Shown: positions 43,933-54,494, counted from the first letter of the stretch. The stretch is 64,000 bases of DNA from Salticus scenicus (GCA_963930645.1 OZ005650.1:61756718-61820717); one strand, 5' to 3'. Notes: a model not told the origin generated them from the letters alone. Made by a program: numbers and translations.

Positions 43933-46358
43933 CAGTAGAACCTCGATTAACCGAGCTTCGATTAACCGAGGTTTCTGTTAACCGAGGCAATAACGAAGTC
44001 TAATTTTTTTTTTTCTCCTTTCCAAAATGAGCTTGGAAAAAAATATACACATTTTAGTTCGTTGTCCGTGTTACAGGCACTTCTTCCCCACAAAAGCACT
44101 CAACTTCCAAGAAATATTACACCCTGAGAAGACAACATCCATGAATGCTTTGTTAACAGTGGTCATGTGACCCTATTGAATACTAGGTGCAATATGTTAT
44201 CGAACACTTACCCCCCCCCTCATGGGGGAGAGGATTGGCGACTCTTACTATAGGCATTTGTGTTTCATAACATTCTTCTGTTTGCCTTTTCTTTCGCGAA
44301 TCCCCTATTTCGTAGTGAACCTTTGCTTAAATCATTTCACGTTTGACCATCGCACTAGTAAGTTGTTCATTTTTAAAATGCCAAACCAAAAAAGAAAGAG
44401 AGTTGTTGTTTCGATGAGTAAAAAGCTTGAGACTATTAAAAGAATTAATAATGGTGAGAGTTTGAAAAAAAATTGCTTTTGAATTTGGAGTTGGTGAAAC
44501 CACTGTAGGCGATTGGAGACGTAACAAAGCTCAAATAGAGGCGTTTTGTTCAAAGATGGATTCGTTAAAAGCCCTAGAAGGACGATCGACATTAAAGAAA
44601 GCAAAAACTGAAAAACTTGAGGAAACAGTCTATCTTTGGTTCAAGCAACAACGCGCGCAGGGCATTCCTATTTCCGGGAACATTCTAAAAGAATAAGCCC
44701 TTCTTCTCAGCCAAAAATTAAACGAAAATGAAAGTTTTTCTGCAAGTCAAGGTTGGTTAGATAAATTTAAAAAGAGACATGGAATTCGACAACTGGCGAT
44801 TGCAGGTGAAAAGTTGTCTGCCAATGTAGAATCTGCTAAAGACTTTGTTGAAAGATTTGAAGAAATGATTGAAAAAGAAAATTGACATTAGATCAAGTTT
44901 ATAACGCCGATGAAACTGGCTTGTTTTACAGAATGATGCCATCGAAAACTTTGGCATCTAAAGAAGAAACCAGTGCCCCAGGTTACAAGAAGAGCAAAGA
45001 CCGAGTGTCCCTTCTAGTTTGAGCAAATGCAAGTGGAACTGATAAATTGCCCCTACTTCTCATCGGTAAATCAAAGAAGCCGAGACCATTTAAAAATATT
45101 AATGTGAAATCCTTGCCTGTGAAATATACAAATCAGAGGTCTGCCTGGATGAATTTTTCCGAAATTTTTGGTCTACCGCGGCCCCCGAAATTTTTGAAAA
45201 GTGGTTCCATTATGACTTTGTACCGCATGTAAAGGAACATTTGGCGCAATTAAATCTTCCACCTAAAGCAGTTTTGCTGATAGACAATGCTCCTTGTCAT
45301 CCGGAAGAAGAAATGCTCATTTCAGGAGAAATACGGGCGATTTTTCTTCCCCCAAACGTAACATCGATAATACAACCAATGGATCAAGGGGTAATTGAAA
45401 TAACGAAGAGATACTACAAAAAGAAACTCATCACTCATATTCTTCAATGCGAAGAAAACCTAAATGAGGCGCTGAAAAAAAAATGTGAAAGACGATATCT
45501 ACATGGTTGCCCAGGCATGGCAATTAATGAATCCAGCTACAATTCGTAAATCATTCAACAAAATGATTGTTGAAAAGAGGAGACAGGGTGAATCCCAGCA
45601 GACGGAAAACACACCGACAGACGGGGAACTTCTTGAGATCATCAATGGAATTGAAGGTTGTGAAGAAGTTTTGGAAGAGGACATTTGCGAGTGGCTGGAC
45701 GTTGAAAATCAACATCCAAACTTTGAAATTCTCAATGACGAAGAAATCATACAAGCCGTTAATCCTTCATCGGACATTAACGACGCTGAAAATGAAGACG
45801 AGGACTTTGAGGATTGTACGACTATAAGTCATTGTGAAGGTGTTCAAGCACTGACGACTGCCCTAAAATATTTAGAGCAAAGAAACGATGCTACACCGAT
45901 GGATCTCCTGTTGCTCAAAAAATGGCGCGATAGGGCAGCCCATGATAGAAATTCTGGACTTTTGGAACGAAAGGTAACAGACTTTTTAAAAAGAATGTAA
46001 ATTTAACAAATTAATGTATATTAAATTTTAAAAATACAATATATTTTCTTGAGATCTGTGTTATTTTTAAAAATGCGTCTTTCGATATTTAATTAAGTAT
46101 AGTTAAAAAAAAATTTCCATTTTACTTTTTAAAATTTACTACTAGAGTTGATTTCCTTTTTAAATCTATTTAGCTGTGAAACGTAAGTTCATATATGTTT
46201 ATTTTTATCATTTAAAAAACGTTCTATTGTTTTTTACTTTAAAAGTAGTTAAATTCGCAAGCACGGAATTGTTTTTATACATGGTTTCTATTAACCGAGA
46301 TTTCCGATATCCGAGGTACTAGCGGTCCCAATTAGCTCGGATAATCGAGATCCTACTG
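43933..46358 (+). mobile_element. Tigger (pogo-superfamily) element, both ends present, 2426 bp
   Basis: Starts CAGTAGAACCTCGATTAACC and ends GGATAATCGAGATCCTACTG, with TA duplications at 43931-43932 and 46359-46360. CGATTAACCGAG / GTTAACCGAGG words repeat subterminally. It sits inside dispersed repeat R7 and carries one broken transposase gene. Confidence 0.95.
44378..46000 (+). pseudogene. Tigger/jerky-like DDE transposase, broken
   Basis: In functional relatives this protein binds the element ends and cuts and joins DNA at TA sites. Reading across breaks, it begins MPNQKRKRVVVSMSKKLE, with a CENP-B/psq-type helix-turn-helix (...IAFEFGVGETTVGDWRRN). A second DNA-binding domain (LEETVYLWFKQQRAQGIPI ... 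SQGWLDKFKKRHGI) and a DDE_1 catalytic core follow: VYNADETGLF (first Asp), VLLIDNAPCH (second Asp) and IIQPMDQGVIE (third Asp), with 32 residues between the second and third (DD32D). The C-terminal part to the stop is intact (171 codons from 45485) and acidic. Breaks seen: a frameshift in an A8 run near 44466, a stop near 44694, a frameshift near 44882, a stop near 45019, a frameshift near 45160, and one in an A9 run near 45480. The gene is dead, but all three catalytic Asp residues survive. Confidence 0.93.
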
Positions 46359-46690
46359 TATTTAGATACTCATACTCCTCAGATTCTACAAAATGAAGCT
46401 CTAAAATAAGCTCTAAATTGTTGCCAAGAATCAGTATGTATTTTGTATTGTATGTATTTTTCTCTCCAAAGTGAGAGCAATGACAACGTCAAGTGAGATT
46501 TGTCTCCAGCGACAAAAAAAAAAATTTAATCTGGCCCTATTTCTCAAACAAAAACAAAAATTGCATAATAATATGAAACAGTCATATCAAATATGTTTTC
46601 TCTTTTACCTTTTTCTTGTTATTCAAAACAGCAAATTCTTAAAAAATGCATGCAAAAATTTTAATGTTTTATCAATGATATGTGTAAACA

Positions 46691-46918
46691 GAGCTGGAAG
46701 TTTCCACTCTTTTACCAGGACATTTTCGAAGATGAGAAATTTCCGCCTTTTTTGCTATTTGTATTTTTATACAGACCATATTTTTCTAGTAATGTGTCAT
46801 GAATAAATAGGTTAGAGATTATAGTATAAAAATAGTGGTAGCTACAAAGGCGAAAATTTATCATGCCTCGAAGTGTCCTGAAAATAGGGTGAAGACTTCG
46901 AACTATGTATTAAATTTA
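46691..46918. mobile_element. MITE family M1, full palindromic copy
   Basis: GAGCTGGAAGTTTCCACTCT ... CCAGGACATTTTCGAAGATG faces CATGCCTCGAAGTGTCCTG ... GAAGACTTCGAACTATG. GTATTTTTATACAGACC faces GTATAAAAATAGTGGTAGC. Confidence 0.85.
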
Positions 46919-47035
46919 TTACAATAATAGGATTGTGACAGGCCCCATTTTTTTTCCTGATTCTTTCACCAATATTTTTCTTTCGGAATTTTTAATAACA
47001 AGTTTTCACCATCAATTAAGTAAAAAATTGTCATA

Positions 47036-47250
47036 TTAACACTTTTGCTACCGCTGACGTAGATTCACGTCATTTAAAAATCTCTAACTCCACCAGTGGG
47101 CGTTTCTTTTGCAATTTGTATTTTATTTATTTATTAAGAATGTATCCAAAATTCATATTTGTACAATCAATATTCTATGAATACAAAAACTTTGATTAGA
47201 AAGAGTATAATTGTAATGAAAAACTCTATTAGAATTCTAGAGAGTTTGTC
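47036..47250 (-). mobile_element. TTAA MITE family P1, truncated copy
   Basis: TTAACACTTTTGCTACCGCTGACGTAG, ATTCACGTCATTTAAAAAT and CCAGTGGGCGTTTCTTTTG match, inverted, the right half of 52349-52661. The other end is missing. Confidence 0.75.
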
Positions 47251-47584
47251 TATGTTATCGAGGTCAAACCTATTTGTAAATATCTCCAAATAAATGCGAA
47301 CACAAGAGGCGGGTTTCAGAAACTATAATCTTGGTTTATGACCCAATTCTAGATAATCAAGCGAGAATTTCTCGCCATACAAAAGATTCAGAATATTATA
47401 TCACCATCTAGAAATGTGTAGACTAGAAATTCTCGATCATTTCGTCTATTCAGTTTATTGACGTGTTTTATGCGTATAGCTCGGAAATCTATATTTCTAG
47501 TTGAGGGATTTAGAAAATGGCGAGTTATTTATTCTAGTTGAAGGCGGTATATATATGTATATATATATATATATATTTTTTTTT
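47251..47584. other. AT-rich spacer
   Basis: Includes GAGAATTTCTCGCC and short inverted words near 47360-47440, where TCTAGATAATCAAGCGAGAA roughly faces TTCTCGATCATTTCGTCTA. A (TA)n runs at 47548-47575. No gene. Confidence 0.4.
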
Positions 47585-47875
47585 CTCGGTGTAAGGAAAG
47601 TATTGTAATCATGTCAAAAATCTGATTTTGAGATTTTGCTGCTTCTGTACGTTTTGAGTTCCCCTGAGTACAATTTACTATTTTTAGGATGATGTAAATA
47701 TGTATGTGTGTGTCTATGAATGCATGTAGGTGAGTGAACACGATAGCGCCTGAACGCTTTGTTCGAATGAGCTGAAAGTTGATACGTACGTACCGTAGCA
47801 CAAACCCTATTCATTCTGGTGAATCTAAAACTTACAGTTATTTTACAGGGGTACAGTTATTTTACTTGGTCTATT
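47585..47875 (+). repeat. Modular repeat family B, 5' fragment
   Basis: GGAAAGTATTGTAATCATG, the box GTACGTTTTGAGTTCCCCTGA, a TATGTGTGTG microsatellite, GAACACGATAGCGCCTGAAC, and one unit start (TTACAGTTATTTTACAGGGG). It breaks off before the second unit. Confidence 0.75.
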
Positions 47876-48181
47876 AGTTATTTAGTTAAATTTGCTGCAT
47901 TTCATAAAGAAAGTAAATAGTACAAATTGTCTGTAATAAATAAATAAAATTATATAACGCAACCTTGTTTGAAACGAGGCTGCCTTACAGAATTTTATTT
48001 ATTAAGAATACAACAAATTTATTTTTAGAAGTTAAAGTACTTCTTCACATTGTATTTATATATAGATGAAACATTTAAAATAAGCTTACGGTAATAAATT
48101 ATTATAAATGCTATTATATATTAATTGTACTTACTGTAATTAATTTAATTAGTAATGCTGGTAAATTAAAGCCTTACATAC
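47876..48181. other. AT-rich spacer
   Basis: Nothing recognised. Confidence 0.3.
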
Positions 48182-48640
48182 ACAGGTTGAAGTCTCTACC
48201 CGTTTTGCTTCTCGAAGATATATATGTACACTGAGAAAAAATTCTGTAACTGACATCTAGAATCTTAATTGTGGCTCTAGAAAAAATAGTTCCATGTCAT
48301 CCTTTTATGCATTTACTTTCTTACTTTTAGTTTTCATTTAGTCGCTTTCACTTTCATTCATTTAACGACTTGTCTTACTTCAATTTATATATACTACCGT
48401 TACTTACTTAATGTTCGGAAAGTCCAGTGGAGTCACTCCAAATGTTTTTCAGGACAGTGCGAGGGATGAGAAATTTCCGCTTGTTTTGCTACCACAAATT
48501 TTATACTATAATCTTTGTCCTATTTAATCATGACACATTACTATAAAAATAGGTAAAGGTTTCTGTATGAAAATACTAGAAGCAAAATGGGGAACTATCC
48601 CATCTTTATAATAGTCCTGAAAAAAGAGTAGTGACTTGAT
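48182..48640. mobile_element. MITE family M1, split by a family B 3' end
   Basis: The left edge GGTTGAAGTCTCTACCCG (48185-48202) is separated from the rest (TTTTTCAGGACAGTGCGAGG ... AGTCCTGAAAAAAGAGTAGT, 48447-48640) by ~240 bp. That ~240 bp ends in GTTCGGAAAGTCCAGTGGAG, TCACTCC, the far end of family B. Confidence 0.65.
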
Positions 48641-48882
48641 GTTTGCTTGCATCATTGATAAAACTTTTAAATTTTTACATGCATTTTTTAAGAATGTGAA
48701 GTTTTGAATTAAAAGAAAAAATATTTGATATGACTGTTTTACATTGTTTTGCGATTTTTATTTTGTTTGAAACCTTACATACAGAGCCATTAACATTTTT
48801 GTCGTTGGAAGCAAAGCTCAATTGACACTGTCGTTGCTGCCTTTTTTCAACAAGAAGAAGGGAAAAATTACTGCCACTTCCA

Positions 48883-49230
48883 TTTGCAGGGGCCCGCCCA
48901 GTTTTCAGGACACTTTCAGACATACTTGCCAACATTCTAATTAATATTCCGTAGTGTTATTAGTCCCGCCTTTCTTCTTCAAACCAGTAAATTTTTAGAG
49001 CAATATTCTCCAAATCCAATTACGATTAAATAAGAAGCAAAATACTCTAAAAAGATATTAGTGTGGAAAAAAGAAGGTGTGGCTAACAATATTACGGAAT
49101 ATTAATTAGTATGTTGGCAAGTATGCTCTCAGGTACGAATTAAATAAAAATCCGTATTCTTTGCCACCATTAATTTTATGCAAAAATCTTTAAGGTATTT
49201 TAATAGTAATGTGTCCCTATTATAAAGTAT
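48883..49230. mobile_element. MITE family M1 fragment interrupted by an M2 MITE
   Basis: CCCGCCCAGTTTTCAGGACA, CTTTCAGA stops at M2 copy 4 and resumes at about 49126 with CTCTCAGGTACGAATTAAATAA, TTTGCCACCATTAATTTTATGC. The right M1 arm is absent. Confidence 0.65.
48920..49125. mobile_element. MITE family M2 (copy 4)
   Basis: ATACTTGCCAACATTCTAATT faces AATTAGTATGTTGGCAAGTAT. Inner arms CCGTAGTGTTATTAGTCCCG face TGGCTAACAATATTACGG. Confidence 0.9.
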
Positions 49231-49385
49231 TATGATTGCCAGTTTAGGGCTTTTTCGCTACCGGAAAATGTTATTTTAATAAAAAGTTTTATTTCACATA
49301 TTAAACAAAATAACACTGCGTTGCAAAAAAAAATTTTTTTTTTTTTTTTTTCCGAGCTCTGTTACCATTCTTGCTGATTTTTATG

Positions 49386-49898
49386 TAAAATGACCTCCTG
49401 AATCCGAATATGACCTCCATTTTGCTCAATCATCTATCGTTTTCTCTGAAGCAACCTCCCTCCCCCAATTATTATCACTGTTCGGTAATTTTATGTCCAT
49501 GAATTTCATTTGGAGAATGGAAAAGTTTTATTTTAACACTTAAAAAACTTTAAAATTATAATGTATATTGTATATAATAATATATATAATAATCATCCTG
49601 TGTATATAATAATATTAATCAATTAATAAAATATAATAAATGTAATTTACAATTTCAGTGGCAAATCCCCCCCCCCCCCTAAATTTTCCTTTTGTTGCAA
49701 TTGTTTATATTTTAGTATTTTTCACTTCTGTAGCTTCTCAGAAGATATTTAACAATTAAGATAATCCTTTCCTCCACTAAAAATCAAATTTATAGCCATA
49801 AAATTACCAAAAAATGATAAAAATAGGGGGACGTCCACAAAAAACGGTGGGTGATAGGGCAAAATGAGCGTCATATTCGGATTCAGGAGGTTATTTTA
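49386..49898. mobile_element. TIR element, ~510 bp
   Basis: TAAAATGACCTCCTGAATCC, GAATATGACCTCCATTTTGC faces GCAAAATGAGCGTCATATTC, GGATTCAGGAGGTTATTTTA. The interior holds (TA)n near 49560-49620, a C run (49668-49679) and no coding capacity. Confidence 0.8.
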
Positions 49899-50004
49899 AA
49901 TAAGAATTTGCAAAAATGCTGTTGGACCCATTTTCATGCAGAGCCATTTCATGCAGTTTTCTACTAAAATTTTCCAGTAACCAAAAGGGGTAAGTTGGCA
50001 GCTA

Positions 50005-50112
50005 TGAAAAGGATAGACGTTATTGTATAAAAAGACCGGTAGCAATAGAAGCAGAAATTTCTCATCTCGAAGAGTGTCCTGAAAAAAGAACGAAAAGTAC
50101 GACCCCTGCATT
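50005..50112 (-). mobile_element. MITE family M1, right-half fragment
   Basis: On minus: CAGGGGTCGTACTTTTCGTT, CTTTTTTCAGGACACTCTTC, GAGATGAGAAATTTCTGC. The other arm is replaced by unrelated sequence. Confidence 0.7.
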
Positions 50113-50174
50113 TGTTGATTCTTAGCGACAATTTAGAGTTTATGTTCTTCATCTCGTAGGACCTGAGGAATATA

Positions 50175-50482
50175 CAGTGGTGGTCAAAATTATAAGGACA
50201 ATGGAAAAATCACCAAATCTTGGTTACAGTTGTCCGGAAAATCATGCAAATTCTATATCTGGAAATTAACGATAAATGAAGCATTTTTTATTAGTTTTTA
50301 CTGAAATACATGGTAAATTGGCATTCATAAAATATATTTTGTATTTTGACGACCGTGTTATATAGACAAAATTATTAGGACCGCTGTATTTGTGTGCTCT
50401 AAAAAGCAAAATGTGTACGTTTTTTGTTTTGTACCCGGAACTCCCAGATATTATAAATACTTTGCAAGCGATTGGGAACGTT

Positions 50483-50515
<33 letters not shown>

Positions 50516-51714
50516 AGTAATGTTACTAGATACTAAATTTTAAAAGTTTGTGAAAGGCAAAGTTGTTGCTTTTAGAAGTTCATGACTTACTTGCACGTTA
50601 AATTTTGACAAAGCGTAATAGATCGCCAAAGGTTATTTATAATTTTCTTAAAAGTCCTGGCAAATATGATCGTCAATAACATACAGGTAGGCCAAATTCT
50701 GCTTCTGTGCGTACAAAAGAATAATGAAGGGTTTGAAAAACAAACATCGACGGAAGTTAAACGTGAATTAAGCTTACGATGCAGAGCTCGAACTGTTCGA
50801 CATGTTTTGCTAAAAGTATAAAAGATTTACTACGGAAAATCTATGTCAGTATCGCCTCTTACAAAAAGTTCATAAAAGACAGACGGCGGAGTTTTCGAAA
50901 ATATGCACTAACATGGAAAAAATGAAGGATAATATATTTTCTTTTCCGATAAGAAGAAGTTTAATTTGGATTCACCAGATGATTTTCGCTACTTCAGGTA
51001 TTGTTTCCGTAAAGAAAAAGAAATCTAATCAAAACATACATTTGAAAGAGGCTCCGTAATGGTCTAGGGAGATTTCGCAACTGACGGAATTACTCCAATA
51101 TAAATTTTGTGCAAGGCAGAAGGAATATTGATATAGAAAGATATTGAATGATGCTGTATTAATATATTGGGAAATAATCTTCTACAGGAAGTACCAGTAA
51201 TTAAGAATGTAGATTATTTCTTCCAGCAGGACAATGCTTCACTGCATATTTCTCAGACTTCGAAATCGTAGTTTGATGTTAATTTCGTGAAACTACTTGA
51301 CCAGCTGGCCAGAAGCCCCGATCTAAATCAAGTGGAAAATCTGTGGATTATTCTGGCTCAGAAAGTATGCAAAAATGGTATTTAATATCAAAACAAGCAA
51401 GAACACATATCCTCCATCGAAAAAGTCTGAATAAAGATATCTAAGAATGGTCTGAAGAAACTGACAAGCTCTATGACGTCAAGACCGATAACAATGATTG
51501 AGAAGAATTGGAGGAGATTAATAATTATTATCTTATTTCAGGCCAAAACATTTAATGTCCTTATAATTTTATCCAGTTTCTAAAATGATATTTTTGGTTA
51601 TTAACTGCAAAACATTCGTATTTTACATTTGCGAATGTTTTCATTTCACTTTATTTCACAAATAAACTTTTTCAATGCAATTTTCAGTCGTCCTTATAAT
51701 TTTCACCACCACTG
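50175..51714 (+). mobile_element. Tc1-like element, both ends present, 1540 bp
   Basis: CAGTGGTGGTCAAAATTATA at the left and TATAATTTTCACCACCACTG at the right, TA-flanked. Inner repeats of the end motif (ACAAAATTATTAGGACC near 50369; GTCCTTATAATTTTATCC near 51559) give the IR/DR layout of Tc1-type elements. It carries one decayed transposase and sits in dispersed repeat R7. Confidence 0.93.
50600..51520 (+). pseudogene. Tc1-like DD34E transposase, heavily decayed
   Basis: Read across frames it gives the Tc1 hallmarks in order: an N-terminal HTH region too eroded to place exactly (about 50600-50850); SDKKKFNLDSPDDFRYF near 50940-50995 (first Asp region, here altered); VMVWGDFATDGITPI near 51058; DYFFQQDNASLHIS near 51205-51250 (second Asp); and ARSPDLNQVENLW near 51308-51350 (the Glu). 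There are 34 residues between that Asp and Glu, matching DD34E. Several stops (for example in the QTSKS-stop-FDVNF stretch) and frameshifts make it non-functional. In functional relatives it would cut and paste at TA sites. Length and layout fit the usual ~340-residue family size. Confidence 0.88.
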
Positions 51715-51843
51715 TATAAACACTTTTTTATGTCCTTTCCTGGAACCTGGAGTAATCTGAACAATTAACTGTTCAACAACCTCTGGCATCGCAGTTTATC
51801 AAGATAAAAATTTCGGAAAACAAAACGAATTGGTTTACATATA

Positions 51844-52048
51844 CCATACCTGCCAACATACTAATTAATATTCCGTAGTTTCGTTAGCCCCGCCTTTATT
51901 TTTACACCAATATCTTTTTTAGAGTATTTTTTCACCTTATTTAATCGTAATTGCATTTAGAGAATATTACTCTAGATATTTATTGGTGTGGGAAAGAGGG
52001 TGGGACTAACAACACTTCGGAATATTAATTAGGATGTCGGCAAGTATG
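51844..52048. mobile_element. MITE family M2 (copy 5)
   Basis: ATACCTGCCAACATACTAATT faces AATTAGGATGTCGGCAAGTAT. Inner arms TTAGCCCCGCCTTTATTTTT face AAGAGGGTGGGACTAACAAC. Confidence 0.88.
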
Positions 52049-52054
52049 CCTATA

Positions 52055-52330
52055 CAGAGCTCGAAGTCTCCACCCCCCCCCCCCCCACCCCACCCCCACC
52101 CTTTTTTTTTTTTTTTTTTTGGAACACAAAACTTTTTGGAAGACAAATTTACAACTATTTTGCTACCTTTTTTTTTTTTCTTTTTTAAATAATTGCTATC
52201 CTATTTAATTGTGACACATTACTGTAAAAACGTGGTAAATATTTCTGTATGAAAATACTGATAGCAAAAAGGTGAAATTTCTCATCTTTGAAAATGTTCT
52301 GAAAAAAGAGTGAAAAATTCGAGCTCTGCC
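52055..52330. mobile_element. MITE family M1 with expanded C/T tract
   Basis: CAGAGCTCGAAGTCTCCACC faces GAAAAATTCGAGCTCTG. The CCGCCCTTTTTT box has expanded into a ~30 base C-rich tract and a poly-T (52073-52120). Confidence 0.8.
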
Positions 52331-52348
52331 TTTATAATTAGAGATCTA

Positions 52349-52661
52349 TTTAACACTTTCGCGACCACATGTTTTTGTCTTTTTGATAGTTAGGTCCACC
52401 TTTGGGCGTTGTTCTCTCAAGTTACAATTTTTCAGAGCAAAATTTTCTACATTCAAATATATATTACAAATGAATATACATTATATTCGTACTCTCTATA
52501 ATCAAACTATTTGTATCCATAGTATACTGATTGTACAAATATGAATATTGTGTATATCTTTAAGAAACAAATAACATGCAATTTTCAAAAGAAACGCCCA
52601 CTGGTGGAATTACAGATTTTTAAATAACGTGAATCTACGTCAGCGGTCGCGAAAGTGTTAA
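52349..52661. mobile_element. piggyBac-type MITE family P1, complete (TTAA both sides)
   Basis: TTAACACTTTCGCGACCACATG at the left and CAGCGGTCGCGAAAGTGTTAA at the right. GGGCGTTGTTCTCTC and AGAAACGCCCACTGGTGG, then GTGAATCTACGTCAGCGG. Copies at 54785-55083 (complete) and 47036-47250 (truncated). Confidence 0.88.
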
Positions 52662-52971
52662 TAAAATTTAAAAAATATTAAATATATTTGTATCAGTAAC
52701 ATCAAAATAATATTTTTAAATATTTATTTAATCAAGGTTGTGGTTAACGATATCGGATGACTTAAATAATGATCAATTTAACAACGGTAATTCGCCGGAC
52801 GGCAGAATTACATGTTGTACTTTGTATCTGTACTTATGAGATTTTGTTTGATTATCCTATATGCAGTAAATCTGTCGGACGATTAAATTTATGTTATGTT
52901 TTGAGAGCTTATAATGTAATTGTTGTAAACAAATGTCTATCAACTGTTATGATGGTATGGTAACTTCAGGA

Positions 52972-53019
52972 CAGCGGCGGATTTAGGGGGGGGGGGGGGG
53001 GCGCTTCCCCCCCCCCCCC

Positions 53020-53072
<53 letters not shown>

Positions 53073-53176
53073 ACTGACATTCACAATTGAATATTGCAGT
53101 TATAAATTTTTTATTGGTCTAGAATAACTTAGCCCCTCCCCCCCAAAAAAAAAGTCAAGTTCTGGATCCGCCCCTA
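52972..53176. mobile_element. Short hAT-like element with G and A homopolymers
   Basis: CAGCGGCGGATTTAGGGGG at the left and CTGGATCCGCCCCTA at the right are typical hAT-type ends. Flanking octamers CTTCAGGA (52964) and CTTCACGA (53177) differ at one base, consistent with an 8-bp target duplication. Inside is a G run, a C run and ~48 A residues (53022-53070). Confidence 0.75.
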
Positions 53177-53295
53177 CTTCACGAGGAAAATAAAATAAAA
53201 TAAAATAAATTTAAGGGCATGATATTTTGACATATATCTCTCTCTATCTTTTTTTTTTTTTTTTATAGTTATATATATATATATATTTGATTTAA

Positions 53296-53606
53296 TTGGC
53301 ACAAAACCTTGAATAAACACCATAAAATTCAAGAACTCACAACAATTGTTTCGAGTCGAATGAAAACACGACCTTTCATCAAGCCAACGAAGTAGGCACG
53401 AGTGCTGTAATCAAAGCGGCAACGCAACTAAAAGATTTACCAGATCATTTTTTTTGTTTTTGTTTTTGTTTTGTACTTTGCCGCTTTGTTTGCAGCACTC
53501 GTGCCTACTTTGTTCGCCTGACGAAGGGTCGTGTTTTCTTTCGACTCGAAATAACTGTTGCGAGTTATTGTATTTTATGGTGTGTATTCAAAGTTTTGCA
53601 ACAATT
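53296..53606. repeat. Fold-back element with a hammerhead-like core in each arm
   Basis: The arms (53296-53435 and 53470-53606) are inverted: CACTCGTGCCTACTTTGTTC, TTTGCAGCACTCGTGCC and TTTTATGGTGT occur in both. Plus-strand right arm: CTGACGA (53518-53524), A, GGGTCG...CGACTC stem, GAAATAACTG. Minus-strand left arm: TTGATGA, A, AGGTCG...CGACTC, GAAACAATTGTT with a palindromic ACAATTGT. A degenerate arm lies at 41200-41350. Confidence 0.7.
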
Positions 53607-53672
53607 ACTTTTTAACGTAACTTCACGGGGAAAATATGGTACTCTATGGTGTATTCTTATATTTTATATATA

Positions 53673-54463
53673 CAGTACCCGCCGCTTATTAAAATCACAT
53701 TCGTTCTGAGCAAAAGTGATTTTATTAAGCGGCTGATTTTTATATTCGGCGAACGTTCCTGCACTCGAGAAAAAGGTATTACTTCCCTGAATTTGAAAAG
53801 AAATTTCAAAAGACACCAAATAATGGATTTAATAAACAGTATTAATTAATTTTTAACAGATAATTATTTAACTATTCCTTTGAAATAAAATAATTAAACA
53901 CATCCGAAGCTCCGATGCGTTTTCCTTTGAGGAAATTCATTATTATTTTGCTAAAAGTTCACGCCTTTCTTTAAAATTGAAAATCTTTCCGTTTAAACAT
54001 CCTGCTTCTTAGTTATTTCAGAATAAAAATTAGAAATTGTCTTTTAATAATTAAAAATTAAATAAAAAAATCACAGGCGAATTAAATCAAATTTGTAACT
54101 TATTACCGTTGCTTTGAAGAATAGATTCCTTGAAATTGTTCCTGAGACAAGTGATGGGGCGTGTTTAATTGCTGCAAATGTAAAATTTAATGTTGTAAAA
54201 TTTTCGACAAAGAGAGATAATGGAGGGATTTCTGTATTTAATTTCTTTTTTATTTAAAAAATAAAAATTCACAATTTTCTCAGCGTGCATAAATGGTATT
54301 TTTCCTTCTGGCGAGAATTTTTGAGTTTATTAACCGGCGATGCTGATTTTATTAAGAGGCAGTTTTAAAATTGGTTTGCATTGATTTGATTCCGGTCCTG
54401 ACAATTTGGTCAGATTAAGCGGCTAATTTTATTAACAGTGATTTTATTAAGCGGTGGTTACTG
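53673..54463. mobile_element. pogo/Tigger-like non-autonomous element, complete, 791 bp
   Basis: CAGTACCCGCCGCTTATTAA at the left and TTAAGCGGTGGTTACTG at the right, TA-flanked. TTTTATTAAGCGGC-type words recur at both ends (at least six). The interior is AT-rich without an ORF and is colinear with 24380-25134 inverted. Confidence 0.88.

Positions 54464-54494
<31 letters not shown>

Larger units (their letters stand above)
43850..46420 (+). repeat. Dispersed repeat R7 (copy 2), split by the Tigger element
   Basis: 43860-43930 (ACTAAGATATAAGAGACTGT ... GATCCGTCTAGGAAAG) continues at 46361 (TTTAGATACTCATACTCCTCAG). The joined order matches 7487-7600. Confidence 0.65.
50145..51800 (-). repeat. 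Dispersed repeat R7 (copy 3), split by the Tc1 element
   Basis: On minus: GTTGAACAGTTAATTGTTCAG ... TTCCAGGAAAGGACATAAAA (51715-51800), then after the Tc1 element TATTCCTCAGGTCC (50160-50174). Same order as 7487-7600. Confidence 0.65.
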
